A stretch of DNA of 64,000 nucleotides from Vibrio rumoiensis 1S-45 (GCF_000286955.2 NZ_AJYK02000061.1:26785-90784), one strand, 5' to 3'; positions 18,308-26,795 are shown, numbered from the stretch's first letter. Program-made: numbers and translations. The notes: a model not told the origin generated them from the sequence alone.

Positions 18308-18357
18308 CTAGCCCCTAGGCTTTCCCAAGAAGCTAAAATCTAGGGGCTAGGGGCTAG
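18308..18357. repeat. CTAGGGG repeat hairpin between nirC and cobA
   Basis: CTAGCCCCTAG (18308-18318) is the inverse of CTAGGGGCTAG (18340-18350), which overlaps a further GGGGCTAG unit (18350-18357). The unit looks like a dispersed intergenic repeat; a genome-wide count would show this. Confidence 0.65.
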
Positions 18358-18407
18358 AAACTCGCTACCCCATTTAATCTCCACGCTTACAATTCTTAAG
18401 GTCTTTT

Positions 18408-19163
18408 ATGTCTTTATCTTCTACCGCATCGAAGTGTTTTGTTTCTCTTGTTGGCGCTGGCCCCGGTGATCCGGATCTTCTCACCATGAAAGCGTATCGC
18501 CTTATTCAAACGGCAGATGTAGTGGTTTACGATCGTCTAGTGTCTGAAGAAATCATGGCACTGGTGAACCCAAATGCGGAATTACTGTTTGTAGGCAAAA
18601 AACTCAATCATCACTGCGTGCCACAAGATCAGATCAATCAGATTTTGGTGGATAAAGCGAAAGAAGGGAAACACGTAGTACGCTTAAAAGGTGGCGATCC
18701 ATTTATCTTTGGGCGTGGTGGTGAAGAGTTAGAAACCTTAGTCGACAACGCCATTGCTTTTGAAGTGGTTCCCGGCATTACCGCAGCGTCCGGTTGCAGT
18801 GCTTACGCAGGTATTCCCCTCACCCATAGGGATCATGCGCAAAGCGTGCAATTCATTACTGGGCATTTAAAGAAAGACGGCCAAGATGTTCAATGGCAAA
18901 GCCTTGCCCAAAATAACCACACTCTCGTTTTTTATATGGGTTTAAAACAGGCCCCAACCATTCGCCAAAACTTAACCGAACATGGTCTATCAATTGACAC
19001 GCCATGCGCCATCATTGAACGTGGCACAACGACCAAACAACGAGTACTCACTGGTGTATTATCCGATCTCGATAACCTAGCGGAACAAGCCATTAGCCCA
19101 TCATTAATTATTGTGGGCAGTGTGGTGAGCTTGCATCAGCAGTTAAGTTGGTTTGGGGAGTGA
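18408..19163 (+). CDS. cobA: Uroporphyrinogen-III C-methyltransferase
   Basis: Methylates uroporphyrinogen III twice with SAM to give precorrin-2, the precursor of siroheme. It has 251 aa, the length of the stand-alone enzyme rather than the fused CysG. Motifs [43 protein letters not shown] and GIPLTHRD are all present. Its place after nirBDC fits supply of siroheme to NirB. A precorrin-2 dehydrogenase/chelatase is not in the window. Confidence 0.95.
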   Translation: MSLSSTASKCFVSLVGAGPGDPDLLTMKAYRLIQTADVVVYDRLVSEEIMALVNPNAELLFVGKKLNHHCVPQDQINQILVDKAKEGKHVVRLKGGDPFIFGRGGEELETLVDNAIAFEVVPGITAASGCSAYAGIPLTHRDHAQSVQFITGHLKKDGQDVQWQSLAQNNHTLVFYMGLKQAPTIRQNLTEHGLSIDTPCAIIERGTTTKQRVLTGVLSDLDNLAEQAISPSLIIVGSVVSLHQQLSWFGE

Positions 19164-19260
19164 TTTAGGGGGGATTGAATGTGTGACCAAGTATTATTGG
19201 CCACAACATAATTTGAAATGTCGGGTTCCAGCATCAGATATGACAGGCGATTCATGCACC

Positions 19261-19644
19261 TTAACCGAACAACTTACTCCAGATGCTTGGGTTACGTTTG
19301 TCATGATATTCGATACGAAGATCATCAACTTTACGTAACTCTTCTTTCGCTTGATCAAACTCCCCTGCTTCTAGATGGGTTTCGACACTAGCCAACGTAA
19401 CAGTGAGTTTATTAAAGCCTTCCAAATATAAGCTTTGTTTTTCTGGTGGATAAACACCCAACTTGGCTTTATTGATCAGCTCGGTCATGTTTGTAACTGG
19501 CTTTTTCATCTCATCGATATTCTGCGCTTTAGCCGCCTGATTGAATTCGACTTTCATCTCTTTCATGGTGGCTTTCAGATCAAAACCTGCAGCATATACA
19601 TTAGCGGTGACTAATAAGGCAATAAACGGAATCAACTTTTTCAT
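19261..19644 (-). CDS. cybC: Soluble cytochrome b562
   Basis: Small periplasmic b-type cytochrome, 127 aa. A signal peptide (MKKLIPFIALLVTANVYA) precedes a four-helix-bundle sequence. The likely haem ligands are a Met near residue 27 (KATMKEM) and the His in RIEYHDKRNP near residue 114, matching the Met-His ligation of the family. It is convergent with cobA, and no clear terminator is seen between them. Its physiological partner is not known. Confidence 0.85.
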   Translation of the reverse strand: MKKLIPFIALLVTANVYAAGFDLKATMKEMKVEFNQAAKAQNIDEMKKPVTNMTELINKAKLGVYPPEKQSLYLEGFNKLTVTLASVETHLEAGEFDQAKEELRKVDDLRIEYHDKRNPSIWSKLFG

Positions 19645-19729
19645 AATACAACTTTGTTTGTCATTGGAATGATGGTAGCAGTGTAACGAAAGCTATCGAT
19701 TAGGCACAGCAGAACCTGCATTCACAATT

Positions 19730-21100
19730 TTATATAAACAATGGGTTAAAATGGTTTACTCTTTTTAATAACTCAGAAAATGATTGCTGTGCATGAATGA
19801 TGAGAGCCTCACGATCAACCAAACAATTATCATTTTGGTAAATGATCTTACCGTTAACTAGAGAGTATTTAACTTGAACTGGTTCCCCACATAAAACAGG
19901 GCTATATAATATTGAATGGCACCCTTGATAACGAACTTGGCCAATATCATATAAAACAATATCTGCCGCAGCACCTACTTCAATTGTACCGACGTTTTCT
20001 AGGCCTAATAGTGCCGCACCATCACGAGATCCCCACTCAACAACTTCCTCTAATAAGGTGCTATTAGCCCCATTAATTGCACGATGTAATAACCACGTTA
20101 GATTAAGCTCTTGTAACATTGACCCAGATTCAGAAGAGGCAGAGCCGTCAACACCAATACTGATTCGCATTCCTTTTTTATACATATCAATAACTGGTGC
20201 GATACCACTACCAAGTCGGCAATTGGATGTTGGACAATGCGCAATTCCGGTTTTGGTTGAAGCTAATATTTTAATATCACACTCATTAGCCTTAACTAAA
20301 TGCGCAAACCAAACATCATCTCCTAGCCATTCACATTCTTCTGCAAACTCCACAGCACTCTTTCCGTATTTAGCTAACGACTGCTGTTGATCAAAATCGA
20401 CCTCTAGTAAATGAGAATGCATTTTTAATTGTCGAGAACGTGCATATTGAGAGAGTTGTTTTAAATCTTGAGCAGATGATGAATGTATAAGGCTTGTAGG
20501 AGCTACAACCAGCTTCCTCATAGGTGCACTGCCTTTTTGATGATATTTACTATAGCTATCATCTAAGCGCTTTAGCATTTGATCAATAGATTCAGGTTCA
20601 ACACCTGCTTTAGCTAATCCTTTATGTGTACCTTTACTAGTTGCACCACCTCGACACAATACTAAGCGAATCCCCATATCTTCAGCCGCTTGCCAAACTG
20701 CCGCTTCTAATTCAGGAGATGTTTTTGAATGATAAAGATAATGATGGTCAGCACATGTGGTTACGCCAGAACGAATTAAATCATAGAATCCGAGGCACGC
20801 TGCGTTATACATAATTTCCGGAGTAATTTTCGGCCAATATTGATAAGGCACACTGGCTAGCCATTCTCCTAAAGGTTGGTTTAACCCTGCTGGAATACCT
20901 TTTAATATAGATTGCGCCAAATGATGATGAGTATTCACAAAACCAGGATATACAACACATTGGCTAGCATCGATAATACGTTCTCCTGCCATGGGCTCAA
21001 GACTTGTGCCCAACTCATCAATAAGGCCATCTTTAATTCTGATGTCAGACACGAATTCGTTACCGACAACTCCTCTTGCATCTTTAATTAAATAATTCAT
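19730..21100 (-). CDS. Amidohydrolase, probable 8-oxoguanine deaminase
   Basis: Zinc amidohydrolase of the AtzA/TrzN/SsnA group, 456 aa from ATG 21100 (MNYLIKDARG). Metal-site motifs are NTHHH near 57-60, SHLLEVDF, WFAHLV and GVDGSAS with the catalytic Asp. Overall pattern and context fit 8-oxoguanine deaminase, which yields uric acid and ammonia. An in-frame GTG at 21154 lies inside a riboswitch aptamer and is not credible as the start. The 5' leader holds xanthine-riboswitch copy 1, and the gene is divergent from the transporter operon with copy 2. Related pterin, cytosine or s-triazine deaminases cannot be ruled out from sequence alone. Confidence 0.8.
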   Translation of the reverse strand: MNYLIKDARGVVGNEFVSDIRIKDGLIDELGTSLEPMAGERIIDASQCVVYPGFVNTHHHLAQSILKGIPAGLNQPLGEWLASVPYQYWPKITPEIMYNAACLGFYDLIRSGVTTCADHHYLYHSKTSPELEAAVWQAAEDMGIRLVLCRGGATSKGTHKGLAKAGVEPESIDQMLKRLDDSYSKYHQKGSAPMRKLVVAPTSLIHSSSAQDLKQLSQYARSRQLKMHSHLLEVDFDQQQSLAKYGKSAVEFAEECEWLGDDVWFAHLVKANECDIKILASTKTGIAHCPTSNCRLGSGIAPVIDMYKKGMRISIGVDGSASSESGSMLQELNLTWLLHRAINGANSTLLEEVVEWGSRDGAALLGLENVGTIEVGAAADIVLYDIGQVRYQGCHSILYSPVLCGEPVQVKYSLVNGKIIYQNDNCLVDREALIIHAQQSFSELLKRVNHFNPLFI

Positions 21101-21126
21101 AGTTGCTTCATCACTGTTATTAGGTG

Positions 21127-21176
21127 ATATGAGCAATGTTTCAGTGCATTTCACACTTAACTGCTTCTACTCATCC
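21127..21176 (-). promoter_or_regulatory. NMT1-motif xanthine riboswitch, copy 1 (amidohydrolase leader)
   Basis: On the minus strand GAGTAGAAGC and ACATTGCTC frame a central hairpin (AGTG/CACT). The outer stem is ATGAG/CTCAT. The conserved strands and layout match my recollection of the NMT1-motif RNA, the xanthine/uric acid aptamer. The two conserved strands recur in copies 2 and 3 while stem bases change in a compensated way. Just downstream ATCAC (21128-21124) can pair with GTGAT (21114-21110) close to the start codon at 21100. Confidence 0.85.
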
Positions 21177-21454
21177 AAACGTTATTTCCTAATGCACTAA
21201 GCAATAAGTAAGCCAACACAAACCAACATGAAAAACACCCTATAAAGAAGAACATTCAATGGTCAGCGCACCAAGTTAGATGCAAATTTTCACGCCTGCA
21301 CTGTTTTATTGCGTCAATTTGCACTGTATTTCGCGTAATTAATTTAAAAAGTTAGCAGTTAAACACTTGTTAAATGGTTGTTATTTTCGTGAATATTTAA
21401 TCATGCTTTAATTTGGCACACTGCTTGCTTTTATAATTACGTAATACAAAATCT

Positions 21455-21501
21455 GTGAGTAGAAGCGGTTAGATGAATAGAAACATCGGGACATTGCTCA
21501 C
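21455..21501 (+). promoter_or_regulatory. NMT1-motif xanthine riboswitch, copy 2 (ABC operon leader)
   Basis: Outer stem GTGAG (21455-21459) pairs with CTCAC (21497-21501). Conserved strands GAGTAGAAGCGGTT and GGGACATTGCTC enclose a hairpin GATG/CATC (21472-21475, 21484-21487). Downstream, CAGTTAACT (21516-21524) and AGTTAACTG (21544-21552) form a 9-bp stem before the ribosome site AAGGGAG at 21571, a possible expression platform. There is no U-tract, so control would be at translation. Confidence 0.87.
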
Positions 21502-21583
21502 CATTGCCAATCAATCAGTTAACTAACGTATGAATCAATACACAGTTAACTGCAAGATGTTCGATTTAGTAAGGGAGTACCTA

Positions 21584-22591
21584 ATGAAACTGTCACTCAA
21601 GCAATGGATTCAATTCACCCTATCTAGCACCGCTTTAGTCACTAGCGCTAATGTTTTTGCTGTTGATAAAATAAACTTTCAACTCGATTGGTTACCAGGA
21701 GGGGATAAAGCACCTATTTATGTCGCGGTTCAACAGGGCTTCTTTGCAGAAGAAGATCTAGAGGTCACTATTCGTCAAGGGAAAGGCTCAACAGATGCTA
21801 TTACTAAAGTCGCAACTGGTACTGCAGATATTGGCTCATCCGATTTGGTATCCTTATTAGTTGCCAAAGCTAACGATGACGTACCAGTCAAAGCAATTTA
21901 CTCCGTTTTTAATAAAGCACCTTATGCTTTTTATGTTCTAGATGATTCCGGAATTAATTCCGTTAAAGATGTTGCTAATAAATCGATAGCGACTTCCCCT
22001 TTTACATCGGCTAATGTTTTTCTTCCTTTATTATTAAGAAAAAATAATGTCGATGAAGATAGTGTCACTGTAACGAAAGCGGATCCTGGTGCATTAAATC
22101 CTATGCTTATCACGGGTAAATCTGACGTTATGATTTCATGGGTAACGGATACCGTCAAAAATCAAAGCCAAGCAAAAGCAGTTGGCAAAGAGTTAAAAAT
22201 ATTACCTTGGCATGATGCGGGACTAGACTTCTACTCCTCCTCTCTTATTGCAAGTGACCAATTTCTAACGGAAAAACCTGATGTAGTAAAACGATTTGTT
22301 AAAGCTTATGCCAAAGCCATTGCTTACACTTGGGCGCAACCAGAACAAAGTGCAAAGGACGTACACAAAATGGTACCTGAAGTTGACCCTCAACAAGCTT
22401 CCGACACCATTATTTCAATTAAAGGGTTAGTGATAAATGAAGTTAGCGATAACGATGGTATTGGTACTTTCACTCCTGAGCGCTTAAAAGAAACATGGAA
22501 ATGGACGGCTGAAGCTCAACAACTTGATCCATCGAAATTTGATCCAGAAACTGCCATCAGCCGTGATTACCTACCAGGAGGTCAATCATGA
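21584..22591 (+). CDS. NMT1/THI5-type ABC transporter substrate-binding protein
   Basis: Periplasmic binding protein, 335 aa. ATG 21584 is chosen because AAGGGAG lies 6 nt upstream and a signal peptide (MKLSLKQWIQFTL...NVFA) starts there; 21530 would add 18 residues. The mature part opens with the NMT1 pattern FQLDWLPGGDKAPIYVAVQQGFF and has DIGSSDLVSLL. This family takes up pyrimidines, taurine, sulfonates and similar small compounds. Under a xanthine riboswitch and beside purine deaminases, the ligand is probably a purine or related base; this is inference. The stop overlaps the ATPase gene by 4 bp. Confidence 0.88.
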   Translation: MKLSLKQWIQFTLSSTALVTSANVFAVDKINFQLDWLPGGDKAPIYVAVQQGFFAEEDLEVTIRQGKGSTDAITKVATGTADIGSSDLVSLLVAKANDDVPVKAIYSVFNKAPYAFYVLDDSGINSVKDVANKSIATSPFTSANVFLPLLLRKNNVDEDSVTVTKADPGALNPMLITGKSDVMISWVTDTVKNQSQAKAVGKELKILPWHDAGLDFYSSSLIASDQFLTEKPDVVKRFVKAYAKAIAYTWAQPEQSAKDVHKMVPEVDPQQASDTIISIKGLVINEVSDNDGIGTFTPERLKETWKWTAEAQQLDPSKFDPETAISRDYLPGGQS

Positions 22592-23418
22592 GCCCATTTG
22601 TCACCTTTAAACAAGTTAGCCACACCTACCACAGCGATAATGGCTCTGTAAAAGTGCTAGACAATGTCAATTTCGATGTTGAAAAAAATCAATTCATTTC
22701 AATTGTAGGTCCATCGGGTTGTGGTAAATCAACCTTACTTCGATTGCTATCAGGATTACTTCAATCAACGGAAGGTGAAGTAGCAGTTTTTGGTCGAAAA
22801 GTCAGAGAACCACGAGAAGATATTGGTATCGTATTCCAGAAACCAACGTTACTCCCTTGGAAAAATATTCTCGATAACGTGCTTTTTCCTCTAAAACATA
22901 AATTCGGCCACATTACTGACAAAGAAAAACTTTTCGCCAAACAGTTACTCGAAAAAGTTGGATTAAACGACTTCCATAACAGCATGCCCGATCAACTGTC
23001 CGGTGGTATGCAACAGCGAGTAGGAATCGCACGTGCGCTACTACTCGATCCTGACATTTTAATCATGGATGAGCCATTTTCTGCTCTTGATGCATTAACA
23101 CGAGAAGAAATGGGCTTTGAACTCTTACGGTTATGGAATGACAGACCTAAAACCGTCTTATTCATTACTCATTCAATTTCTGAAGCAGTATTACTTTCAG
23201 ACAAAGTATTGGTGATGGGCCCAAGACCAAGTACGGTCATTGAAGAAATTAACATCGACATTCCTAGGCCAAGAACTCTTGAAAGCATGCAATCATCTAA
23301 TTTTGCTAATTACACCCGTAGGATTCGTAAACATTTTTATCAGCCACCTTCCACTTCAATGACAGACGATCACACGAAAAAAAAGGGTAATGTAGCTCCA
23401 ATTCGCACCGTGGCATGA
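22588..23418 (+). CDS. ABC transporter ATP-binding protein (NMT1-linked importer)
   Basis: ATPase of the SsuB/TauB/ThiZ type, 276 aa. Walker A is GPSGCGKST (about residues 41-49), the signature LSGGMQQRVGIARALL and Walker B ILIMDEPFSALD follow, and the H-loop reads FITHSISEA. It starts with ATGA overlap on the binding-protein gene. The C-terminal 40 residues are longer than the family core and polar. It powers uptake of the compound bound by the upstream protein. Confidence 0.93.
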   Translation: MSPFVTFKQVSHTYHSDNGSVKVLDNVNFDVEKNQFISIVGPSGCGKSTLLRLLSGLLQSTEGEVAVFGRKVREPREDIGIVFQKPTLLPWKNILDNVLFPLKHKFGHITDKEKLFAKQLLEKVGLNDFHNSMPDQLSGGMQQRVGIARALLLDPDILIMDEPFSALDALTREEMGFELLRLWNDRPKTVLFITHSISEAVLLSDKVLVMGPRPSTVIEEINIDIPRPRTLESMQSSNFANYTRRIRKHFYQPPSTSMTDDHTKKKGNVAPIRTVA

Positions 23419-23433
23419 GGATAAGGAAAAAAT

Positions 23434-24207
23434 ATGTCGATTAAAAAATTATATCAAAACAGTCTACCGACTCTCGCAATGATCGCTATTTTGCCAATAT
23501 GGGAAATTGTTTGTCGTGTGTTTTCGATACCAAGTTTTATCTTGCCTTCACCATCAGCGATTGCCGACGCTTTTATGCAAGTTTCTGCCGAACGATGGTT
23601 AGACAATTTATGGGCAACATTACGTATAGCACTGCTAGGCTTTGGATTATCTTTACTGATCAGTATTCCGCTTGCAATCATGATGGTTAGCTCCAAATTT
23701 TTAACTAAAGCGGTATTCCCATTACTGGTTATTGTTCAATCAACTCCAGTTGTTGCTATAGCACCTTTATTAATTGTAATCCTTGGAACTGGCGATGCTC
23801 CTCGCTTAGTAATTACTTGTTTAATTACCTTCTTTCCTTTAGTTGTTTCCGCCACTACAGGTATGTTATCTACACCACCTGAATTAATTGAACTGTCTAA
23901 ATCACTCAATGTTTCTTCTACTAAAACAATCTGGCAGATCCGACTTCCTTATGCTATTCCACATATATTTAGTGGTATAAAAGTAGCGATAACACTAGCC
24001 GTTATCGGTGCTGTTATCTCTGAATTTGTAGCTGCAGAAAAAGGATTAGGTTATTTCGTACAATTCTCAACATCTTATTTCAAAATTCCACAAGCATTTG
24101 CAGCCCTAGTATTTTTATCTGCAGTAAGCATGCTGTTATTCAAATCAACTCATTGGGTACAAAAAGCATTTTTTGCTTGGAGTTTGCCACAAGAAAAATC
24201 TCATTAA
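23434..24207 (+). CDS. ABC transporter permease (NMT1-linked importer)
   Basis: Inner-membrane permease of the SsuC/TauC/ThiX type, 257 aa, with about six predicted spans. The EAA loop is ELSKSLNVSSTKTIWQIRLPYAIPHIF. It lies 15 bp after the ATPase gene and 13 bp before the deaminase gene, so the four genes form one operon under riboswitch copy 2. Confidence 0.92.
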   Translation: MSIKKLYQNSLPTLAMIAILPIWEIVCRVFSIPSFILPSPSAIADAFMQVSAERWLDNLWATLRIALLGFGLSLLISIPLAIMMVSSKFLTKAVFPLLVIVQSTPVVAIAPLLIVILGTGDAPRLVITCLITFFPLVVSATTGMLSTPPELIELSKSLNVSSTKTIWQIRLPYAIPHIFSGIKVAITLAVIGAVISEFVAAEKGLGYFVQFSTSYFKIPQAFAALVFLSAVSMLLFKSTHWVQKAFFAWSLPQEKSH

Positions 24208-24220
24208 GGACAATATAACT

Positions 24221-24700
24221 ATGGGCTCGATTAATAATGATGATCAAATTTACCTAAAACAATGCTTTGAATTAGCAGTGCAAGCAAAAGAGCAAGGAAT
24301 TCATCCATTTTCAGCTATTTTAGTGAGTGCTGAAGGAGAGGTATTACTAAAACAAATTAATGGTTATCTACCGAATAAAGATATGACGGGCCATGCCGAA
24401 CGATTAATTATGACAGAGGCAAGTCAAATGTATCGACCTGAGTACTTAAAAGATTGCACGTTATACATTTCTGCCGAACCTTGTGCTATGTGTGCCGGTG
24501 CGATTTATTGGGCAGGAGTCGGTAGGGTTGTTTATGGTTTGAGTGAAAGCAAGCTTAAACAAATTACAGGTAACCACCCAGAAAACCCAACACTTGATTT
24601 ACCATGTCGAACCGTATTTTCTGCAGGGCAAAGACCTATGGAAATCATTGGACCTATCATGGAAGCAGCAGCAGCCCGTATTCATGACGATGTTTGGTAA
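24221..24700 (+). CDS. Nucleobase deaminase, guanine-deaminase-like (CDA fold)
   Basis: Zinc deaminase of the cytidine deaminase fold, 159 aa. The start at 24221 has AAGGACA upstream; an earlier in-frame start lies inside the permease gene. The metal site is His58-Ala-Glu60 (GHAER) and Cys88-x2-Cys91 (EPCAMC), with AIYWAGVGRVVYG after it. Size and the EPCAMCAGAIYWA segment fit bacterial guanine deaminase GuaD better than tRNA deaminase TadA. The likely reaction is guanine to xanthine plus ammonia, which would produce the ligand of the neighbouring riboswitches. Substrate assignment is inference. Confidence 0.75.
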   Translation: MGSINNDDQIYLKQCFELAVQAKEQGIHPFSAILVSAEGEVLLKQINGYLPNKDMTGHAERLIMTEASQMYRPEYLKDCTLYISAEPCAMCAGAIYWAGVGRVVYGLSESKLKQITGNHPENPTLDLPCRTVFSAGQRPMEIIGPIMEAAAARIHDDVW

Positions 24701-24724
24701 AAAACCAAAGTAGAAATTTTAACA

Positions 24725-24772
24725 GGAGTAGAAGCGGTCTGTAATGGAAATAGCATTACTGGGCATTGCTCC
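24725..24772 (+). promoter_or_regulatory. NMT1-motif xanthine riboswitch, copy 3 (dioxygenase leader)
   Basis: Outer stem GGAG (24725-24728) pairs with CTCC (24769-24772); conserved strands GAGTAGAAGCGGT and GGGCATTGCTCC enclose the 6-bp hairpin GTAATG/CATTAC (24741-24746, 24754-24759). The 3' strand with its flank, CTCCAAT (24769-24775), is an exact complement of ATTGGAG (24797-24803), the ribosome site of the dioxygenase gene. Ligand binding should hold the outer stem and free the ribosome site, which predicts a translational ON switch. Confidence 0.88.
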
Positions 24773-24810
24773 AATAACCAAGCTAAATGCTTATTAATTG
24801 GAGATAAATA

Positions 24811-25800
24811 ATGGCTACTACAGCTTATGAATTAGATGAATTAAAGTTTGAAAGCACCATCGGTGGCAAAGGTATTGATGCCGAACACACTAAAATTCCA
24901 GTAATTGATATGAGTAATTTTGAATCTTGCCGAGAAGAAATCACTGAACAATTATGGCAAGCTGCAACCGAAGTTGGATTTTTTCAAATTAAACATCATT
25001 CCATTGCTTTGAAAAAGATAGAACACGCTTTTGATCTCACTGAGCGTCTATTTAATTTACCAAAACCAGATAAACAAAATCTTTCTTTAAAAATGGGGAA
25101 AAACGCAGGTTGGGAGTTTAAACAACAAGTCAGACCTTCAACTGACAGTGCAGATCAAAAAGAATCTTACCAAATAACGCGCCCACATATGGATGGTATT
25201 TGGCCAAGTAAATTATTACTTCCTCACTTTCAAAACGATATGTTAGATTTTGAAGCCCAAGCTTGGCAACTTGGTATGAACATTTTATCTTGCTTTGCCG
25301 ATAAACTGGGATTTGAGCGACATTTCTTCGCTCAAGCTCATCAACCTAACTCAAATCAATATCAAAGTACCTTACGTTTATTGCATTACTTGCCAATAGA
25401 GCAATTAACAAAAAGTGAGGAACATTGGCGCGCTGGAGCACATACTGACTTTGATTGTTTGACAATGGTATTCCAACAACCCAATCAAGGTGGTTTACAA
25501 GTAGCAGCTGGTAAGACTTCAAAGCACCAGCAAGTATGGAGTAACGTAGAACCTCAAGCGGGAGTGATCACTTGTAATATTGGAGATATGTTGATGCGTT
25601 GGAGTGATGATAAATTAAAATCAACACTACACCGTGTCCGAATGCCTTACCCTACAGAAAACCAAGGCTCACGCTACAGCATGGCATTTTTCTGCCAAGC
25701 CAATAAAGACAAAATTATTCAAGGACCCGAAAAAAAATATCAAGCAATTACTGCGCAAGATTATTTGGACATGCGCATTAATGCCAACTTTTCTAAATAA
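24811..25800 (+). CDS. IPNS-like 2-oxoglutarate/Fe(II) oxygenase, candidate purine oxidase
   Basis: Non-haem iron oxygenase of the isopenicillin N synthase-like family, 329 aa. An N-terminal DIOX_N region (IPVIDMSNF...GFFQIKHH) precedes the jelly-roll core with iron ligands His211-x-Asp213 (AHTDFD) and His274 (STLHRV) and the 2-oxoglutarate motif Arg288-x-Ser290 (RYSMAF). Its ribosome site is within reach of xanthine-riboswitch copy 3, and the adjacent operon encodes purine deamination and uptake. Fungal thymine 7-hydroxylase belongs to this same family and fungal xanthine hydroxylase is another 2OG enzyme, so hydroxylation of a nucleobase, perhaps xanthine to urate, is plausible. The substrate is not shown by sequence. 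Confidence 0.8.
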   Translation: MATTAYELDELKFESTIGGKGIDAEHTKIPVIDMSNFESCREEITEQLWQAATEVGFFQIKHHSIALKKIEHAFDLTERLFNLPKPDKQNLSLKMGKNAGWEFKQQVRPSTDSADQKESYQITRPHMDGIWPSKLLLPHFQNDMLDFEAQAWQLGMNILSCFADKLGFERHFFAQAHQPNSNQYQSTLRLLHYLPIEQLTKSEEHWRAGAHTDFDCLTMVFQQPNQGGLQVAAGKTSKHQQVWSNVEPQAGVITCNIGDMLMRWSDDKLKSTLHRVRMPYPTENQGSRYSMAFFCQANKDKIIQGPEKKYQAITAQDYLDMRINANFSK

Positions 25801-25849
25801 GCTATTATTGGAATAAAAAACTGTTTTAAGCTGGATAACTACTATCCAG

Positions 25850-26134
25850 CTAACACCCACTCACTAACCTCTCTTTCTGCACTTTCGACAACTTCTTAAT
25901 CCGTATTTCTTCTTTTAATGCTGCACTCTTATCGGCTACAACTTGTGACCATTCAAGGTTTAATGGACCTTTTCCGCGTAAATACTTGGCGCCTTTACCA
26001 ATTTGGTGTTGCTCGAATCGGCGCTCAAGATCATTCGTAATGCCGCAATAAAGAGTATTGGTACGTGTACGAATTAAGTACACATACCAATCTTTGCTTG
26101 GTGGCTTACCTTGTTGAAGGTCAGGATCAGACAT
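25850..26134 (-). CDS. GIY-YIG domain protein (YhbQ/UPF0213-like)
   Basis: Small protein, 94 aa from ATG 26134, with the GIY-YIG nuclease pattern: [27 protein letters not shown], and later a conserved Lys/Glu helix [13 protein letters not shown]. Stand-alone proteins of this family are related to UvrC and homing nuclease domains; their cellular job is poorly known. The start overlaps the end of yceH (stop at 26139-26141), so both are probably co-transcribed. Confidence 0.85.
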   Translation of the reverse strand: MSDPDLQQGKPPSKDWYVYLIRTRTNTLYCGITNDLERRFEQHQIGKGAKYLRGKGPLNLEWSQVVADKSAALKEEIRIKKLSKVQKERLVSGC

Positions 26135-26138
26135 GGTC

Positions 26139-26795
26139 TTAATCAATAATTAAAGCTTTGAGCTCTTCCACTTGCGCGCTTAGCTGCGCCACTTGTTGTT
26201 CTAAAGCGCTAATGCGTTCTTCTTGTTGATTATTGGTTGGTGCAGAAACCACTGGAGCGGCACTAGCGTACGCTTCTACATTCACTTCACCGCAAAAAAG
26301 ATGTTGATAACGAGATTCACGTTTCCCCGGCTCACGAGGAAGTTTTACCACCAGCGCCCCTTCTTCGCGACTTGCCATTTGATCTAATAACGCTTCCACT
26401 TGCTTCACATCCGTAAACTCACACAAACGGTTAGTACGAGTACGGATCTCACCGGGAGTTTGAGCACCACGTAACAATAAGCTACAAACAATGCCGCGTT
26501 CTTGAGGCGTAAATTTTAACGACCCAAATTCAGTATTACAGAAACGATGGCGAAATTTAGACACACGGCTATTAAAACTACTTTCATCTGTCATTAAACG
26601 GCGATCAATCAAAGCTTGCGCAGCATCCATCACTTCAGCTTCAGATAAAGCCATCACAGGTTCACGGTTACTTTTTTGGTTACAAGCCGTCGTCAGGCTA
26701 TTTAAGGTCAGTGGGTAATAATCTGGAGTGGTCACTTCTTTTTCGATCAGACAACCAATAATTCGAGCTTCAATTGCGGTAAGTTCAATATTCAT
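26139..26795 (-). CDS. yceH: YceH family protein (DUF480/UPF0502)
   Basis: Protein of 218 aa with two winged-helix-like repeats: [25 protein letters not shown] at the N-terminus and LTPEER-like [29 protein letters not shown] in the middle. A C-terminal coiled coil ([21 protein letters not shown]) follows. The start at 26795 has GAGGAATAGAAG upstream, while the longer reading frame runs back through a different small ORF. Function is unknown; the fold suggests DNA binding or a scaffold. Confidence 0.9.
   Translation of the reverse strand: MNIELTAIEARIIGCLIEKEVTTPDYYPLTLNSLTTACNQKSNREPVMALSEAEVMDAAQALIDRRLMTDESSFNSRVSKFRHRFCNTEFGSLKFTPQERGIVCSLLLRGAQTPGEIRTRTNRLCEFTDVKQVEALLDQMASREEGALVVKLPREPGKRESRYQHLFCGEVNVEAYASAAPVVSAPTNNQQEERISALEQQVAQLSAQVEELKALIID

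Noticed and set aside
19153..19338. Small plus-strand ORF after cobA
   Set aside because: It overlaps the end of cobA and the 3' part of cytochrome b562 on the other strand, and it has no recognisable features.
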